Under the pieces are notes generated by a model, which was not told the DNA's origin, did no database searches, and was given only the letters and a program-made list of their open reading frames with translations. From JBBDIP01 sp040880305 (GTDB lineage: Bacteria > Bacillota > Sulfobacillia > Fermentithermobacillales > Fermentithermobacillaceae), in NCBI GenBank assembly GCA_040880305.1, contig JBBDIP010000004.1, forward strand, positions 1 through 9,140: a DNA stretch of 9,140 nt. Direction: 5' to 3'. Positions 1 to 6,532 of this stretch are shown piece after piece; position 1 is the first letter of the stretch; every line of letters starts with the position of its first letter. The position numbers and the translations under genes were made by a program.

Positions 1-957
1 GCGGGTTCGGGTGATGGGCGATCGTTGATTCTCAACGGGCACATCGACACGGTCAACACGGCCGGGATGGACATAGAGCCCCTACTCCCGAAGTTCGAGG
101 ACGGCAAGGTTTACGGACGCGGCAGTTTCGACATGAAGGGCGGAGTCGCCGCTATGGTCGAGGCGGTTAACGCGCTGGTCGAATCCGGCGTGAGGCTGCG
201 GGGCGACGTCATCATCACCGGGGTCGGCGATGAGGAGTACGCCAGCATGGGCACAGAAGAGGTAGTCCGCGACTACCATACCGACGCCGCCATCAACTGC
301 GAGCCTACCGGGTTGGACCTGGTCCTGGCCCACAAGGGGTTTGCCTGGATGCGGACCACCGTGCTGGGGAAGGCGGCCCACGGGTCACTGCCGCACGAGG
401 GCGTGGACGCCATTGTCAAAGCCGGGCGCTTCCTGGTCGAGGTCGAGAGGATGGCTTCGCAGGATCTCTCCCGCAAGACCCACCCTCTGGTGGGGTCAGC
501 CTCCATCCACGCTTCACTGATCAGCGGGGGCGCCGAACTCTCTACATATCCGGCGAAGTGCGTGGTCGAGCTCGAGCGCAGGACAATCCCGGGTGAAGAC
601 AGGGATACTGTGGTTGGCGAGATGGATAATCTTATCAAGCGGCTGGCGGGCGCAGACCCCGAGTTCAAGGCCCAAAACGACGTCTTCTTCTACCGTTCTC
701 CCTTCGAAGTCGCGTCATCTGAACCTATCGTGCAGGCTCTCCGCCGGTCCAGCGTAGAGGTCCTGGGAAGGGAGCCCCAGTACGCGGGCACTATGGCCTG
801 GCTGGATTCGGCCATACTCAAGGATGCGGGCATCCCTACCGCGGTGTTTGGTCCTGACGGGGCAGGCGCCCACAGCGCCGTCGAGTGGGTCGACTTTCAG
901 TCGGTGGTGGACGCCGCCAGGGTCCTTCATAGGACCATAGCATCTTTCTGTGCCTAA
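1..957 (+). CDS. M20-family metallopeptidase/deacylase (ArgE/DapE-like), 5' end outside window
   Basis: Zinc-dependent hydrolase of the M20 family, which includes acetylornithine deacetylase, succinyl-diaminopimelate desuccinylase and peptidases. Such enzymes are cytoplasmic and cleave N-acyl amino acids or short peptides. The reading frame is open from base 1, giving 318 codons before TAA. The TTG at 25 is not a credible start because it lies inside the conserved first metal motif. Visible motifs, numbered from base 1: NGHIDTV with ligand H14 and catalytic D16; YGRGSFDMKGG with bridging D44; GDEEY with the general-base/ligand glutamates E78-E79; NCEPT with E101; KAAHGS with H127 of the dimerisation domain; and a C-terminal GAHSAVEW with last ligand H291. 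About 60-90 N-terminal residues are missing, judging by family length. The Shine-Dalgarno of acpS overlaps its stop codon, so the two genes are probably cotranscribed. The exact substrate cannot be told; an amino-acid-catabolism role would fit the downstream genes. Confidence 0.9.
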   Translation, partial: AGSGDGRSLILNGHIDTVNTAGMDIEPLLPKFEDGKVYGRGSFDMKGGVAAMVEAVNALVESGVRLRGDVIITGVGDEEYASMGTEEVVRDYHTDAAINCEPTGLDLVLAHKGFAWMRTTVLGKAAHGSLPHEGVDAIVKAGRFLVEVERMASQDLSRKTHPLVGSASIHASLISGGAELSTYPAKCVVELERRTIPGEDRDTVVGEMDNLIKRLAGADPEFKAQNDVFFYRSPFEVASSEPIVQALRRSSVEVLGREPQYAGTMAWLDSAILKDAGIPTAVFGPDGAGAHSAVEWVDFQSVVDAARVLHRTIASFCA

Positions 958-971
958 GGAGCGACGAGCGC

Positions 972-1349
972 ATGGACAGGATCGGGATCGACGTGGTCCC
1001 CATGGGACGAATAAGGACGAGCCTCGCCCGGCGCCAGGAAGCGTTTATGACCAAACTGCTTACTCCCCGTGAGGCCGCATATTGCGCCGGCCCGAGGATG
1101 GTCGAGCGAGTCTCGGGCCGGATAGCCGCCAAAGAGGCTGTCATGAAGGTCATCGGTCAGGGCTGGCCAGCCGTCGGTTGGGGCGACATAGAAGTGCTGC
1201 CCGACAACTCGGGCAGGCCCTGCGCCCACCTCACGGGCAGGGCACAGGGCTTTGCCGACGCGCTCGGCCTCCAAGCCCTGGACGTTTCGATCACTCACGA
1301 TGGAGACCTGGCTATCGCGGTCGCGCTCGGTACCGTGAGGAGGACTTAA
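972..1349 (+). CDS. acpS: Holo-[acyl-carrier-protein] synthase
   Basis: Transfers the 4'-phosphopantetheine arm from CoA to a serine of apo-ACP, activating the carrier for fatty acid synthesis in the cytoplasm. The 125-residue length is normal for AcpS trimers. The sequence opens with RIGIDVV, carrying the Mg-binding aspartate D7. It continues with a LLTPREAAYC segment (the family's LT..E), then GRIAAKEAVMK with the second Mg ligand E55 at residues 49-59. The region GDIEVLPDNSGRP follows at 71-83, and DVSITHDGDLAIAVAL (104-119) matches the family's C-terminal VSISH strand. The usual GRFAAKEA reads GRIAAKEA here, a mild change. ATG at 972 follows AAGGAG at 956-961 with 10 bases spacing. The stop at 1347-1349 is two bases before the next start, so translation is probably coupled. 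The pairing with the NAD(P)HX repair gene is common in Firmicutes. Identification is firm. Confidence 0.95.
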   Translation: MDRIGIDVVPMGRIRTSLARRQEAFMTKLLTPREAAYCAGPRMVERVSGRIAAKEAVMKVIGQGWPAVGWGDIEVLPDNSGRPCAHLTGRAQGFADALGLQALDVSITHDGDLAIAVALGTVRRT

Positions 1350-1351
1350 GG

Positions 1352-2965
1352 ATGTACCTGGTCACAGCTGCAGAGATGCGGGAAGTCGACAGGCAAGCAG
1401 TGGAAATGGGCATTCCTGCCCTGGTCCTCATGGAAAACGCCGGGAAGTCGGTGGCGAAGGAGGTCGCGGCGCTGCTGCGCGCCGGAGCTACCAACAGGAC
1501 TGGCGGTCCACCGACCGTCGTGATCCTTGCTGGCCCGGGTCAGAACGGCGGCGACGGTTTCTGCGCCGCAAGGCACCTCTCGTCTATGGGCTACCGCGTC
1601 AGGGTTGGCTTTTTCGGCGATGAGTCCGATCTGCCCGCTGAGGCTAGGGCCAACTACGAGGCGCTCCGCGCGTACCCGGTGGAGGTGAATCGCTTCTGCG
1701 AGGTCGCCGGACCATCAGTATCCGGTTCCTCGGCGGCCATGGGGTTCATCGGCGACGTCGACGTGGTCGTGGACGCGCTGCTTGGGACTGGGCAGAGAGG
1801 AGACCCCCGTCCGCCGATCGACGCCGCAGTGCGGTGGATCAATGCGGCCCACAAGAAGGGGATCCCGGTGGTGGCCTGCGACGTACCCACCGGTCTGGAC
1901 GCGGACTCCGGCCGCCCCTTCGACCCGGTCGTCTCCGCCACCGTCACCGTGACCATGGGTTTTCCCAAGATAGGCCTGTACTCCTATCCCGGCCGGATCC
2001 ATGCGGGCCGGATTGTGGTTGAGACGCTGGCTCTCCCGCCGAGCCTGCTGGAGCGGCGTTTTGCTGCTAAGGCGGTTTTCGTGGAGGATGCGCGTGAACA
2101 CATGCCCGCGCGCCAGGCGGACCACCACAAGGGCCTTTCGGGCCACGTCACGGTCCTGGCCGGCTCCATGGGCATGGCCGGCGCGGCCGTGCTCTCAGCC
2201 AAAGCGGCGCTGAGGGCGGGCGCGGGTACCGTCACTCTGCTCTGCCCGGGTGAGGTCTACGGGGTTTGCGCATCGATGGTCCCTGAGGCAATGGTGCTAC
2301 CCTGCGGAAGCGGTCCCCACTTCACCAATAGCGAAGATGTGATGGGACTGGCGTCAGATCTCGCAAGGCGTTCGTCCTGCGTCGTGGTCGGTCCAGGGTT
2401 CGGGAGAGACGGCGGGCAAGCCGGGTTCCTGTCGGGCTTCCTGCCAATCGCTTCCTCGGTTCAAGTCCCTTGCCTCATCGACGCCGACGGGCTATACGCG
2501 CTTCCCAGCCTCGGCGGGTTGTCATATCTTGCAGGCCTCGGGGGCAAGTTTATCCTGACTCCGCACCCCGGTGAACTTGCGCACCTTGTGGGGACGAACA
2601 CCCGCGAGATCGGATCCAATCGGCCGGCCTTCGCCGTGGGCGCCGCCCTCGACTCAAAAAGCATCGTGTGCCTGAAGGGAGCGGGGACGTGCGTGGCGAA
2701 CTCATCGGGGGACGTGTGGGTCAACACGTCCGGAGACCCCGCGATGGCCACTGCCGGTTCTGGAGATGTGCTGTCCGGGGTAATTGCGGCTCTGGTTTCG
2801 CAGGGCCTTTCGCCTTTCAATGCCTCCTGGCTGGGAGTCTTCTGGCACGGGTTGGCTGGCGAGATTGCACGGCGCAAGGTCGGGTCATTTGGAGCGCTCG
2901 CAGGAGATCTCTGCGACTCGCTCCCCCCGGCGCGGCAGGCGATCGAGGGGAGTTGCCAAGGTTGA
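1352..2965 (+). CDS. nnr: Bifunctional NAD(P)H-hydrate epimerase / ADP-dependent NAD(P)H-hydrate dehydratase
   Basis: Cytoplasmic metabolite-repair enzyme. The N-terminal YjeF_N domain interconverts R- and S-NAD(P)HX, and the C-terminal ribokinase-like domain dehydrates S-NAD(P)HX to NAD(P)H using ADP. The protein has 537 residues, normal for the fusion. Epimerase signs: MENAG at 27-31, GPGQNGGDGF at 61-70 (usually GxGNNGGDG), VVDALLGTG at 139-147 with D141, and CDVPTGLDADSG at 176-187. Dehydratase signs: HHKGLSGHVTVLAGS at 258-272, GAAVLSAKAALRAGAG at 277-292, VVGPGFGRD at 345-353, LIDADGLYAL at 375-384, LTPHPGELA at 402-410, and ATAGSGDVLSG at 466-476 with catalytic D472. The frame is open further upstream to 1082, but ATG 1352 is chosen because AGGAGG at 1338-1343 lies 8 bases before it and the YjeF_N homology starts here. 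The 3' end overlaps the antitoxin start by four bases. Confidence 0.95.
   Translation: MYLVTAAEMREVDRQAVEMGIPALVLMENAGKSVAKEVAALLRAGATNRTGGPPTVVILAGPGQNGGDGFCAARHLSSMGYRVRVGFFGDESDLPAEARANYEALRAYPVEVNRFCEVAGPSVSGSSAAMGFIGDVDVVVDALLGTGQRGDPRPPIDAAVRWINAAHKKGIPVVACDVPTGLDADSGRPFDPVVSATVTVTMGFPKIGLYSYPGRIHAGRIVVETLALPPSLLERRFAAKAVFVEDAREHMPARQADHHKGLSGHVTVLAGSMGMAGAAVLSAKAALRAGAGTVTLLCPGEVYGVCASMVPEAMVLPCGSGPHFTNSEDVMGLASDLARRSSCVVVGPGFGRDGGQAGFLSGFLPIASSVQVPCLIDADGLYALPSLGGLSYLAGLGGKFILTPHPGELAHLVGTNTREIGSNRPAFAVGAALDSKSIVCLKGAGTCVANSSGDVWVNTSGDPAMATAGSGDVLSGVIAALVSQGLSPFNASWLGVFWHGLAGEIARRKVGSFGALAGDLCDSLPPARQAIEGSCQG
2945..2952 (+). promoter_or_regulatory. Ribosome binding site fixing the TTG start of mazE
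   Basis: The purine run GAGGGGAG lies inside the last codons of nnr and ends 9 bases before TTG 2962. The nearest ATG in the mazE frame is downstream at 3007 and would remove the ribbon-helix-helix strand, so this site decides the start. Confidence 0.75.
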
Positions 2966-3246
2966 AGAAAGTTTCAGTAACGTTAAGCGAAGACGTCTTG
3001 GCCAACATGGATTCTATCCAGGCGCAGACCAACCGGCACAGGTCGGACCTCATCCGCGAGGCCTGCTGCCTATATATTGAGGATAGGCGTCGCGCCAGCC
3101 TTCGCGAGAAGATGAAGGCCGGCTATCAGGAGATGGCCGAGATCAACCGGCTCCTGGCTGAGGAGCTGGCGGGGGACTTCGACTGTGTCCCCAGGGCGGT
3201 TCTGGGCGACGATGAAAGCGGCGCCACATCCTGGAGGAAGGCCTGA
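2962..3246 (+). CDS. mazE: MazE/EndoAI-type ribbon-helix-helix antitoxin
   Basis: Antitoxin expected to bind and inhibit the MazF RNase encoded next to it and to repress the locus through an RHH DNA-binding fold. The protein has 94 residues, like B. subtilis EndoAI (about 93). Residues 2-44 form the RHH unit: strand KKVSVTLSE, helix DVLANMDSIQAQ, then NRHRSDLIREACCLYIEDRRR. Residues 46-75 (LREKMKAGYQEMAEINRLLAEE...) resemble the EndoAI toxin-binding helix, which has a similar GYxEMAxIN stretch. The tail 76-94 is acidic/polar and probably flexible. The start is TTG 2962, in the sequence TTGA overlapping the nnr stop, with a good Shine-Dalgarno in nnr. The frame is open upstream to 2668 but that part is an nnr shadow. 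Immediate abutment with mazF implies coupled translation. The usual upstream alr gene is missing. Confidence 0.9.
   Translation: MKKVSVTLSEDVLANMDSIQAQTNRHRSDLIREACCLYIEDRRRASLREKMKAGYQEMAEINRLLAEELAGDFDCVPRAVLGDDESGATSWRKA
3233..3238 (+). promoter_or_regulatory. Ribosome binding site for mazF (TTG start)
   Basis: GGAGGA inside the end of mazE lies 8 bases before TTG 3247. It is a strong site for a start that directly follows the mazE stop codon. This supports the non-ATG start, for which no nearby ATG in frame offers an alternative giving the full MazF fold. Confidence 0.75.
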
Positions 3247-3597
3247 TTGGACCCTGTAAGAGGAGACATTTACTTCGCCGACCTCTCTCCCGCCATAGGC
3301 TCTGAGCAGGGCGGGTTCAGGCCGGTTTTGGTGGTCCAGAACGACATCGGCAACAAGTACAGCCCCACGGTGATCATCTCCGCAATCACCTCGCAGATCG
3401 AAAAAGCCAGGCTTCCAACCCATGTCGAGCTTCCCGCCCAACTCTCAGGGTTGGAGCGTGACTCAGTAGTGTTACTGGAGCAGGTCCGCACCATAGACAA
3501 AAAGCGCCTCAAAAGGCGAGTATCGCGGCTTGAGGAAGACATCATGGCCAAGATTGACGAAGCGCTTGGCATTTCGGTGGGACTCAAGCCCGTATAG
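3247..3597 (+). CDS. mazF: MazF (EndoA/NdoA-type) sequence-specific endoribonuclease toxin
   Basis: Ribosome-independent mRNA interferase, active as a dimer in the cytoplasm and neutralised by MazE. The 116-residue length equals that of B. subtilis EndoA, and the resemblance is strong throughout: RGDIYFADLSP at 5-15, GSEQGGFRPVLVVQND at 18-33, SAITSQIEKARLPTHVEL at 45-62, ERDSVVLLEQVRTIDKKRL at 70-88. The catalytic residues reported for EndoA, R25 and T48, are both present at the same positions. EndoA cuts at UACAU; the target here is likely related but cannot be read from sequence. The TTG start follows the mazE TGA with no gap. The toxin appears intact. The next gene begins 13 bases after the stop, so toxin and metabolic genes may share a transcript. 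Chromosomal MazEF of this type is usually vertically inherited in Firmicutes, so this need not be a mobile module. Confidence 0.96.
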   Translation: MDPVRGDIYFADLSPAIGSEQGGFRPVLVVQNDIGNKYSPTVIISAITSQIEKARLPTHVELPAQLSGLERDSVVLLEQVRTIDKKRLKRRVSRLEEDIMAKIDEALGISVGLKPV

Positions 3598-3610
3598 GGG
3601 AGAGAGACAC

Positions 3611-4654
3611 ATGAACCTCAGAAACCTTGGTTTCGCCAGGGCTGACCTGGCAGTCTTGCCGACCCCGTTTGAAGAAACCCCCCGGTTTGCAGGGGCGCTT
3701 GGGGATCGCGCGCGCGTCTTCATGAAGAGGGATGACGCGACCGGCCTCGCGCTCGGGGGCAACAAGGCACGCAAATTGGAGGTACTGGTCGGCGATGCTC
3801 TGTTAAAGGGCTGCGACACGCTTGTGACCTGCGGCGGTCCTCAATCCAACCACGCCAGGATGACCGCGGCAGCTGCCCGCAAGATGGGGCTGCACCCGGT
3901 GCTGGTGTTGGACGGCGACGATCCGGGAACCCGGCAAGGCAACCTGCTCTTAGACCACCTGCTTGAGGCTGAACTGATCTTTTCGGGTACGCGGGACTCG
4001 GGCGAGATGCTGCCCGAGGTCGCCGATCGCCTTAAGCTGTCGGGCAGGCGGCCGTACATCATACCCTTGGGAGGGTCCAACGCCTTAGGAGCTGCGGGCT
4101 ACATTTCATGTGTCGAGGAGATCGTTGACCAGTCGCTCGCGCGGGCCCTGGTCCCGCAGGCCCTTTATGCGGCTACTGGTTCCTGCGGCACGCTGGCCGG
4201 GCTCATCCTTGGGAAGATCCTGTTTGACGCACCCTTCCGCATTATCGGAGTAGCCGTGAGCCCCAACGCGCCGTTGAAAGAAGAGCGGACTGTGAAATTG
4301 GTCATGGAGACCGCCGCCCTTTTGATATCTCATGCGAAATTCCAGCCGGAGCTTCTGGGAAAACTGCTCGCGGTCACGCCACAGTCCGTGAAACCTCTGG
4401 TCAGAGTTGTCGAGGACCAAGTGGGCCAGGGGTACGGCGTGCCGACAGACCAATGCCTTGCGGCCATCTCCCTGCTCGCCCGCAACGAGGGCATCCTGAC
4501 CGACCCCGTGTACACAGGGAAGGCTCTTGCCGGATTGGTGAATGACATCAGGCAAGGGACCTACCGGGCCGGGGATCCGGTCATTTTCCTTCACACCGGC
4601 GGCGTTCCCGCCGACTTCGCGTACCGAGAGGCACTAACCAAGGGGAGGAACTAG
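3611..4654 (+). CDS. PLP-dependent D-cysteine desulfhydrase-like enzyme (ACC deaminase family)
   Basis: Fold-type II PLP enzyme. Family members convert D-cysteine to pyruvate, H2S and ammonia, deaminate ACC, or act on related amino acids such as L-cysteate. The protein has 347 residues, slightly longer than E. coli DcyD (about 328). The PLP lysine is K52 in LGGNKARKLE (48-57). TCGGPQSNHAR (73-83) is the family's substrate-carboxylate loop and IPLGGSNALGAAGY (151-164) a conserved segment. The phosphate-binding loop reads ATGSCGT (188-194), with C192 where glycine is common. Two positions known to separate ACC deaminase from D-cysteine desulfhydrase, Glu and Leu in the deaminase, are Thr here (T302 in DPVYTGK, T329 in LHTGG). 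This argues against ACC deaminase. ATG 3611 has GGGGAGAG (3597-3604) in front; the open frame upstream of it overlaps mazF and is a shadow. Substrate remains inferred. Confidence 0.82.
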   Translation: MNLRNLGFARADLAVLPTPFEETPRFAGALGDRARVFMKRDDATGLALGGNKARKLEVLVGDALLKGCDTLVTCGGPQSNHARMTAAAARKMGLHPVLVLDGDDPGTRQGNLLLDHLLEAELIFSGTRDSGEMLPEVADRLKLSGRRPYIIPLGGSNALGAAGYISCVEEIVDQSLARALVPQALYAATGSCGTLAGLILGKILFDAPFRIIGVAVSPNAPLKEERTVKLVMETAALLISHAKFQPELLGKLLAVTPQSVKPLVRVVEDQVGQGYGVPTDQCLAAISLLARNEGILTDPVYTGKALAGLVNDIRQGTYRAGDPVIFLHTGGVPADFAYREALTKGRN

Positions 4655-4655
4655 A

Positions 4656-5363
4656 ATGAGGCCGCTTATCGGAATCACCGCAGGTACTGACGACGAAAGG
4701 AACATGGCAACCTGTACCCTCACCTACATCAACTCCGTCCTGGCGGCCGGAGGGAAGCCGGTGCTCATACCGGTCATGCCAAACGACGCCGCCGAGGAGA
4801 TGCTGTCGGTGGTCGACGGGCTCCTCTTCCCCGGAGGGGTCGACGTCGACCCGCGACACTACAACGAAAGGCCCAACCTGCATATGGGCCGGATCAATCC
4901 GGCGCTCGACTTCGTGGAGCTTCACCTGGCCAGGAAAGCTCTGGCCCAGAACATGCCCATGCTCGGAATCTGCCGGGGATGCCAGCTTGTGACGGTCGCC
5001 GCCGGCGGGGGTTTGGTTCAGGATGTCCCGACTCAGATCGGCGGAGCCATGAAGCACCAGCAGATGGCTCCTCGCTGGCACGGGACTCACGAGGCTTTGT
5101 TCGACGAGGATTCGCTGGTCGCGCGCGTCTACGGCACGAGGCGCGTCTGGGTCAACTCGTTCCACCACCAGTCCATGAAGAGCCCGGGCGACTCCTTCAC
5201 GATAACTGGCAGAGCCATCGACGGCGTGTCCGAGGCCGCCGAGACCAAGAAAGGGTTCAGGTTGCTCTTGCAGTGGCACCCCGAGGGAATGTGGGAGAAA
5301 GACCCTGTCCACCTTGAGCCGTTCAAAGCTCTTGTGAGAGCGGCTAAGGGGGAGGAAGTCTAG
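4656..5363 (+). CDS. Peptidase C26 / gamma-glutamyl-GABA hydrolase-type class I GATase
   Basis: Cytoplasmic class I glutamine-amidotransferase-fold hydrolase related to PuuD, which releases glutamate from gamma-glutamyl-GABA in putrescine breakdown. Other family members cut different gamma-glutamyl amides. The protein has 235 residues, close to the family norm. It starts with RPLIGITAG (2-10), then DGLLFPGGVDVDP (54-66), the nucleophile elbow LGICRGCQ (103-110) with C106, AAGGGLVQDV (115-124), VNSFHHQSMK (166-175), and LQWHPEG (205-211), completing the triad with H208 and E210. An extra cysteine, C109, lies three residues after the nucleophile. ATG 4656 sits one base after the stop of the PLP gene with GGGGAGGA at 4642-4649. 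The next gene begins directly after its stop. No puuA, puuB or puuC gene is in the window, so the putrescine pathway is not shown and the symbol puuD is withheld. A gamma-glutamyl amide is the most likely substrate type. Confidence 0.85.
   Translation: MRPLIGITAGTDDERNMATCTLTYINSVLAAGGKPVLIPVMPNDAAEEMLSVVDGLLFPGGVDVDPRHYNERPNLHMGRINPALDFVELHLARKALAQNMPMLGICRGCQLVTVAAGGGLVQDVPTQIGGAMKHQQMAPRWHGTHEALFDEDSLVARVYGTRRVWVNSFHHQSMKSPGDSFTITGRAIDGVSEAAETKKGFRLLLQWHPEGMWEKDPVHLEPFKALVRAAKGEEV
5351..5356 (+). promoter_or_regulatory. Ribosome binding site for the TTG start of the DmpA-family gene
   Basis: GGAGGA, inside a longer run of G/A at 5348-5356, lies 7 bases before TTG 5364. That TTG immediately follows the TAG of the C26 gene. 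The site supports this start over any downstream ATG, the first of which would remove the conserved N-terminal segment. Confidence 0.7.
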
Positions 5364-6461
5364 TTGGCTGGCGCCTGCAGCCCCAGGCCTAGAGCCAGGG
5401 AGTTTGGGATCGCGACGGGGCTCCTGGAACCGGGCGCTCTGAACGCGATCACTGATGTGAGCGGGGTTAAGGTGGGGCACGTTACTCTCAGCGAGGGCTC
5501 TATCCGCACGGGCGTCACAGCCATAATCCCGCACGAAGGAAATCTCTTTCGAGATAAGGTGCACGGCGCCTTTCACGTGATCAACGGCTACGGTAAGGCC
5601 ACGGGGATGGCCCAGATACAGGAGCTCGGCACCATCGAGACGCCGGTCGTCCTCACCAACACGTTGTCGGTGGGAGCGGCTTGGGATGCTCTCTGCGGGT
5701 ACATGATGGCGCGCACGCCTGAGATAGGGCTTACAGCGGGCACCGTAAACCCCGTGGTCGCTGAGTGCAACGACGGCTACCTTAACGACATCAGGGGCAG
5801 GCACGTGAAGGCGGAGCACGTTCTGGAGGCTCTTGAGAAAGCTTGCGGCGGGCCGGTTCAGGAAGGCAACGTGGGAGCCGGGACAGGCATGTCATGCCTG
5901 GGGTTCAAGGGCGGTATAGGCACGTCGTCCAGGAAGCTCAAAGGCGCCATTTCCGACCGTCACCTGGGGGTCCTGGTGCTATCCAACTTCGGCGGGGCGC
6001 AGGACTTGCTGGTTTCCGGGGTACCGGTCGGGGTCCGCCTGGCGGAGCTACGCAGGGATCCTCCCGCACCCCCGGGTTCGATCATCACGGTGGTCGCCAC
6101 GGATGCTCCCCTGTCGGACAGGCAATTGGAGCGCGTCGCCAAGCGCTGCCAGGGTGGCCTGGCCAGAGTCGGTTCGACCTTCTCCAACGGTAGCGGCGAC
6201 TTCGTCCTGGCCTTCTCGACCAAGGACAAGGTTGCGCACACGTCCTCGAGCCCGTTTGAGGATCTTGAAGAGCCGTTCATCCGCGACGATTCCTTGGAGA
6301 TGGCTTCGCTTTTTCGGGCGTCAATCGAGGCGACCGAAGAAGCGGTCCTAAACGCCCTGTTCGCGGCCGAGACCATGACTGGGAGAGAGGGTCATCAAAG
6401 GCGCTCTCTTCCATTGGACGATTTGGCGGCGGTCCTTAGAGAACACCGGGCTCTGCTCTGA
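5364..6461 (+). CDS. P1/DmpA-family self-processing aminopeptidase (peptidase S58)
   Basis: Member of the DmpA/BapA family: Ntn-like hydrolases that cleave themselves into alpha and beta chains and remove N-terminal L-, D- or beta-amino acids from short peptides and amides. The protein has 365 residues, near DmpA (375). Early conserved segments are NAITDVSGVKVGHVTL (27-42) and TGVTAIIPH (49-57). NTLSVGAAWDAL (99-110), CNDGYLND (135-142, Y139), GAGTGMSCLGFKGGIGTSSR (171-190) and VLVLSNFGG (203-211, N208) build the active site. Autocleavage is predicted between G238 and S239 in PPGSIITVVATDAPL, freeing S239 as the nucleophile, equivalent to DmpA G249/S250. The equivalence of Y139 and N208 to DmpA Y146 and N218 is my alignment from memory. 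No signal peptide is seen, so it is cytoplasmic. The TTG start follows the C26 stop without a gap. Stereochemical preference (D-, beta- or L-) cannot be read. Confidence 0.88.
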   Translation: MAGACSPRPRAREFGIATGLLEPGALNAITDVSGVKVGHVTLSEGSIRTGVTAIIPHEGNLFRDKVHGAFHVINGYGKATGMAQIQELGTIETPVVLTNTLSVGAAWDALCGYMMARTPEIGLTAGTVNPVVAECNDGYLNDIRGRHVKAEHVLEALEKACGGPVQEGNVGAGTGMSCLGFKGGIGTSSRKLKGAISDRHLGVLVLSNFGGAQDLLVSGVPVGVRLAELRRDPPAPPGSIITVVATDAPLSDRQLERVAKRCQGGLARVGSTFSNGSGDFVLAFSTKDKVAHTSSSPFEDLEEPFIRDDSLEMASLFRASIEATEEAVLNALFAAETMTGREGHQRRSLPLDDLAAVLREHRALL

Positions 6462-6532
6462 CAGGGAGGATATGTCCCGGACCCGTCGAATGATGACCCA
6501 TTACCGGCAAGACTATGCGCGGGAGGAACGAC
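6462..6532 (+). other. 71-bp intergenic gap, possible start of a new transcription unit
   Basis: This is the only gap over 15 bp between genes in the window. It contains the Shine-Dalgarno GGGAGG at 6521-6526 for the next gene. I see no convincing -35/-10 pair and no stem followed by a T run. A short inverted pair, CCGGG at 6446-6450 and CCCGG at 6476-6480, is too weak to call a terminator. An ATG at 6472 opens a frame, but that frame is the out-of-phase shadow of the following gene. Confidence 0.4.
6521..6526 (+). promoter_or_regulatory. Ribosome binding site deciding the start of the membrane-protein gene
   Basis: GGGAGG lies 6 bases before ATG 6533 and overlaps the codons that would be used if ATG 6515 were the start. 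ATG 6515 has no comparable purine run in front of it, so 6533 is chosen. Confidence 0.7.

Noticed and set aside
1082..1351. Upstream extension of the NAD(P)HX repair gene frame
   Set aside because: It overlaps acpS in another phase and encodes a low-quality Arg-rich stretch; YjeF_N homology and a good Shine-Dalgarno point to ATG 1352.
2668..2961. Upstream extension of the mazE frame
   Set aside because: It lies inside nnr in another phase; the ribbon-helix-helix strand begins right at TTG 2962.
3611..4654. Naming the PLP gene acdS (ACC deaminase)
   Set aside because: The positions diagnostic for ACC deaminase (Glu and Leu) are both Thr, which favours a D-cysteine desulfhydrase-like enzyme.
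4581..5819. 412-codon open frame on the - strand opposite the C26 and DmpA genes
   Set aside because: It is antisense to two well-recognised genes, has no recognisable domain, and is the kind of long mirror frame that G/C-rich third positions create.
6446..6480. CCGGG / CCCGG inverted pair around the end of the DmpA gene as a terminator
   Set aside because: Only five base pairs with a 25-base loop and no T run afterwards.
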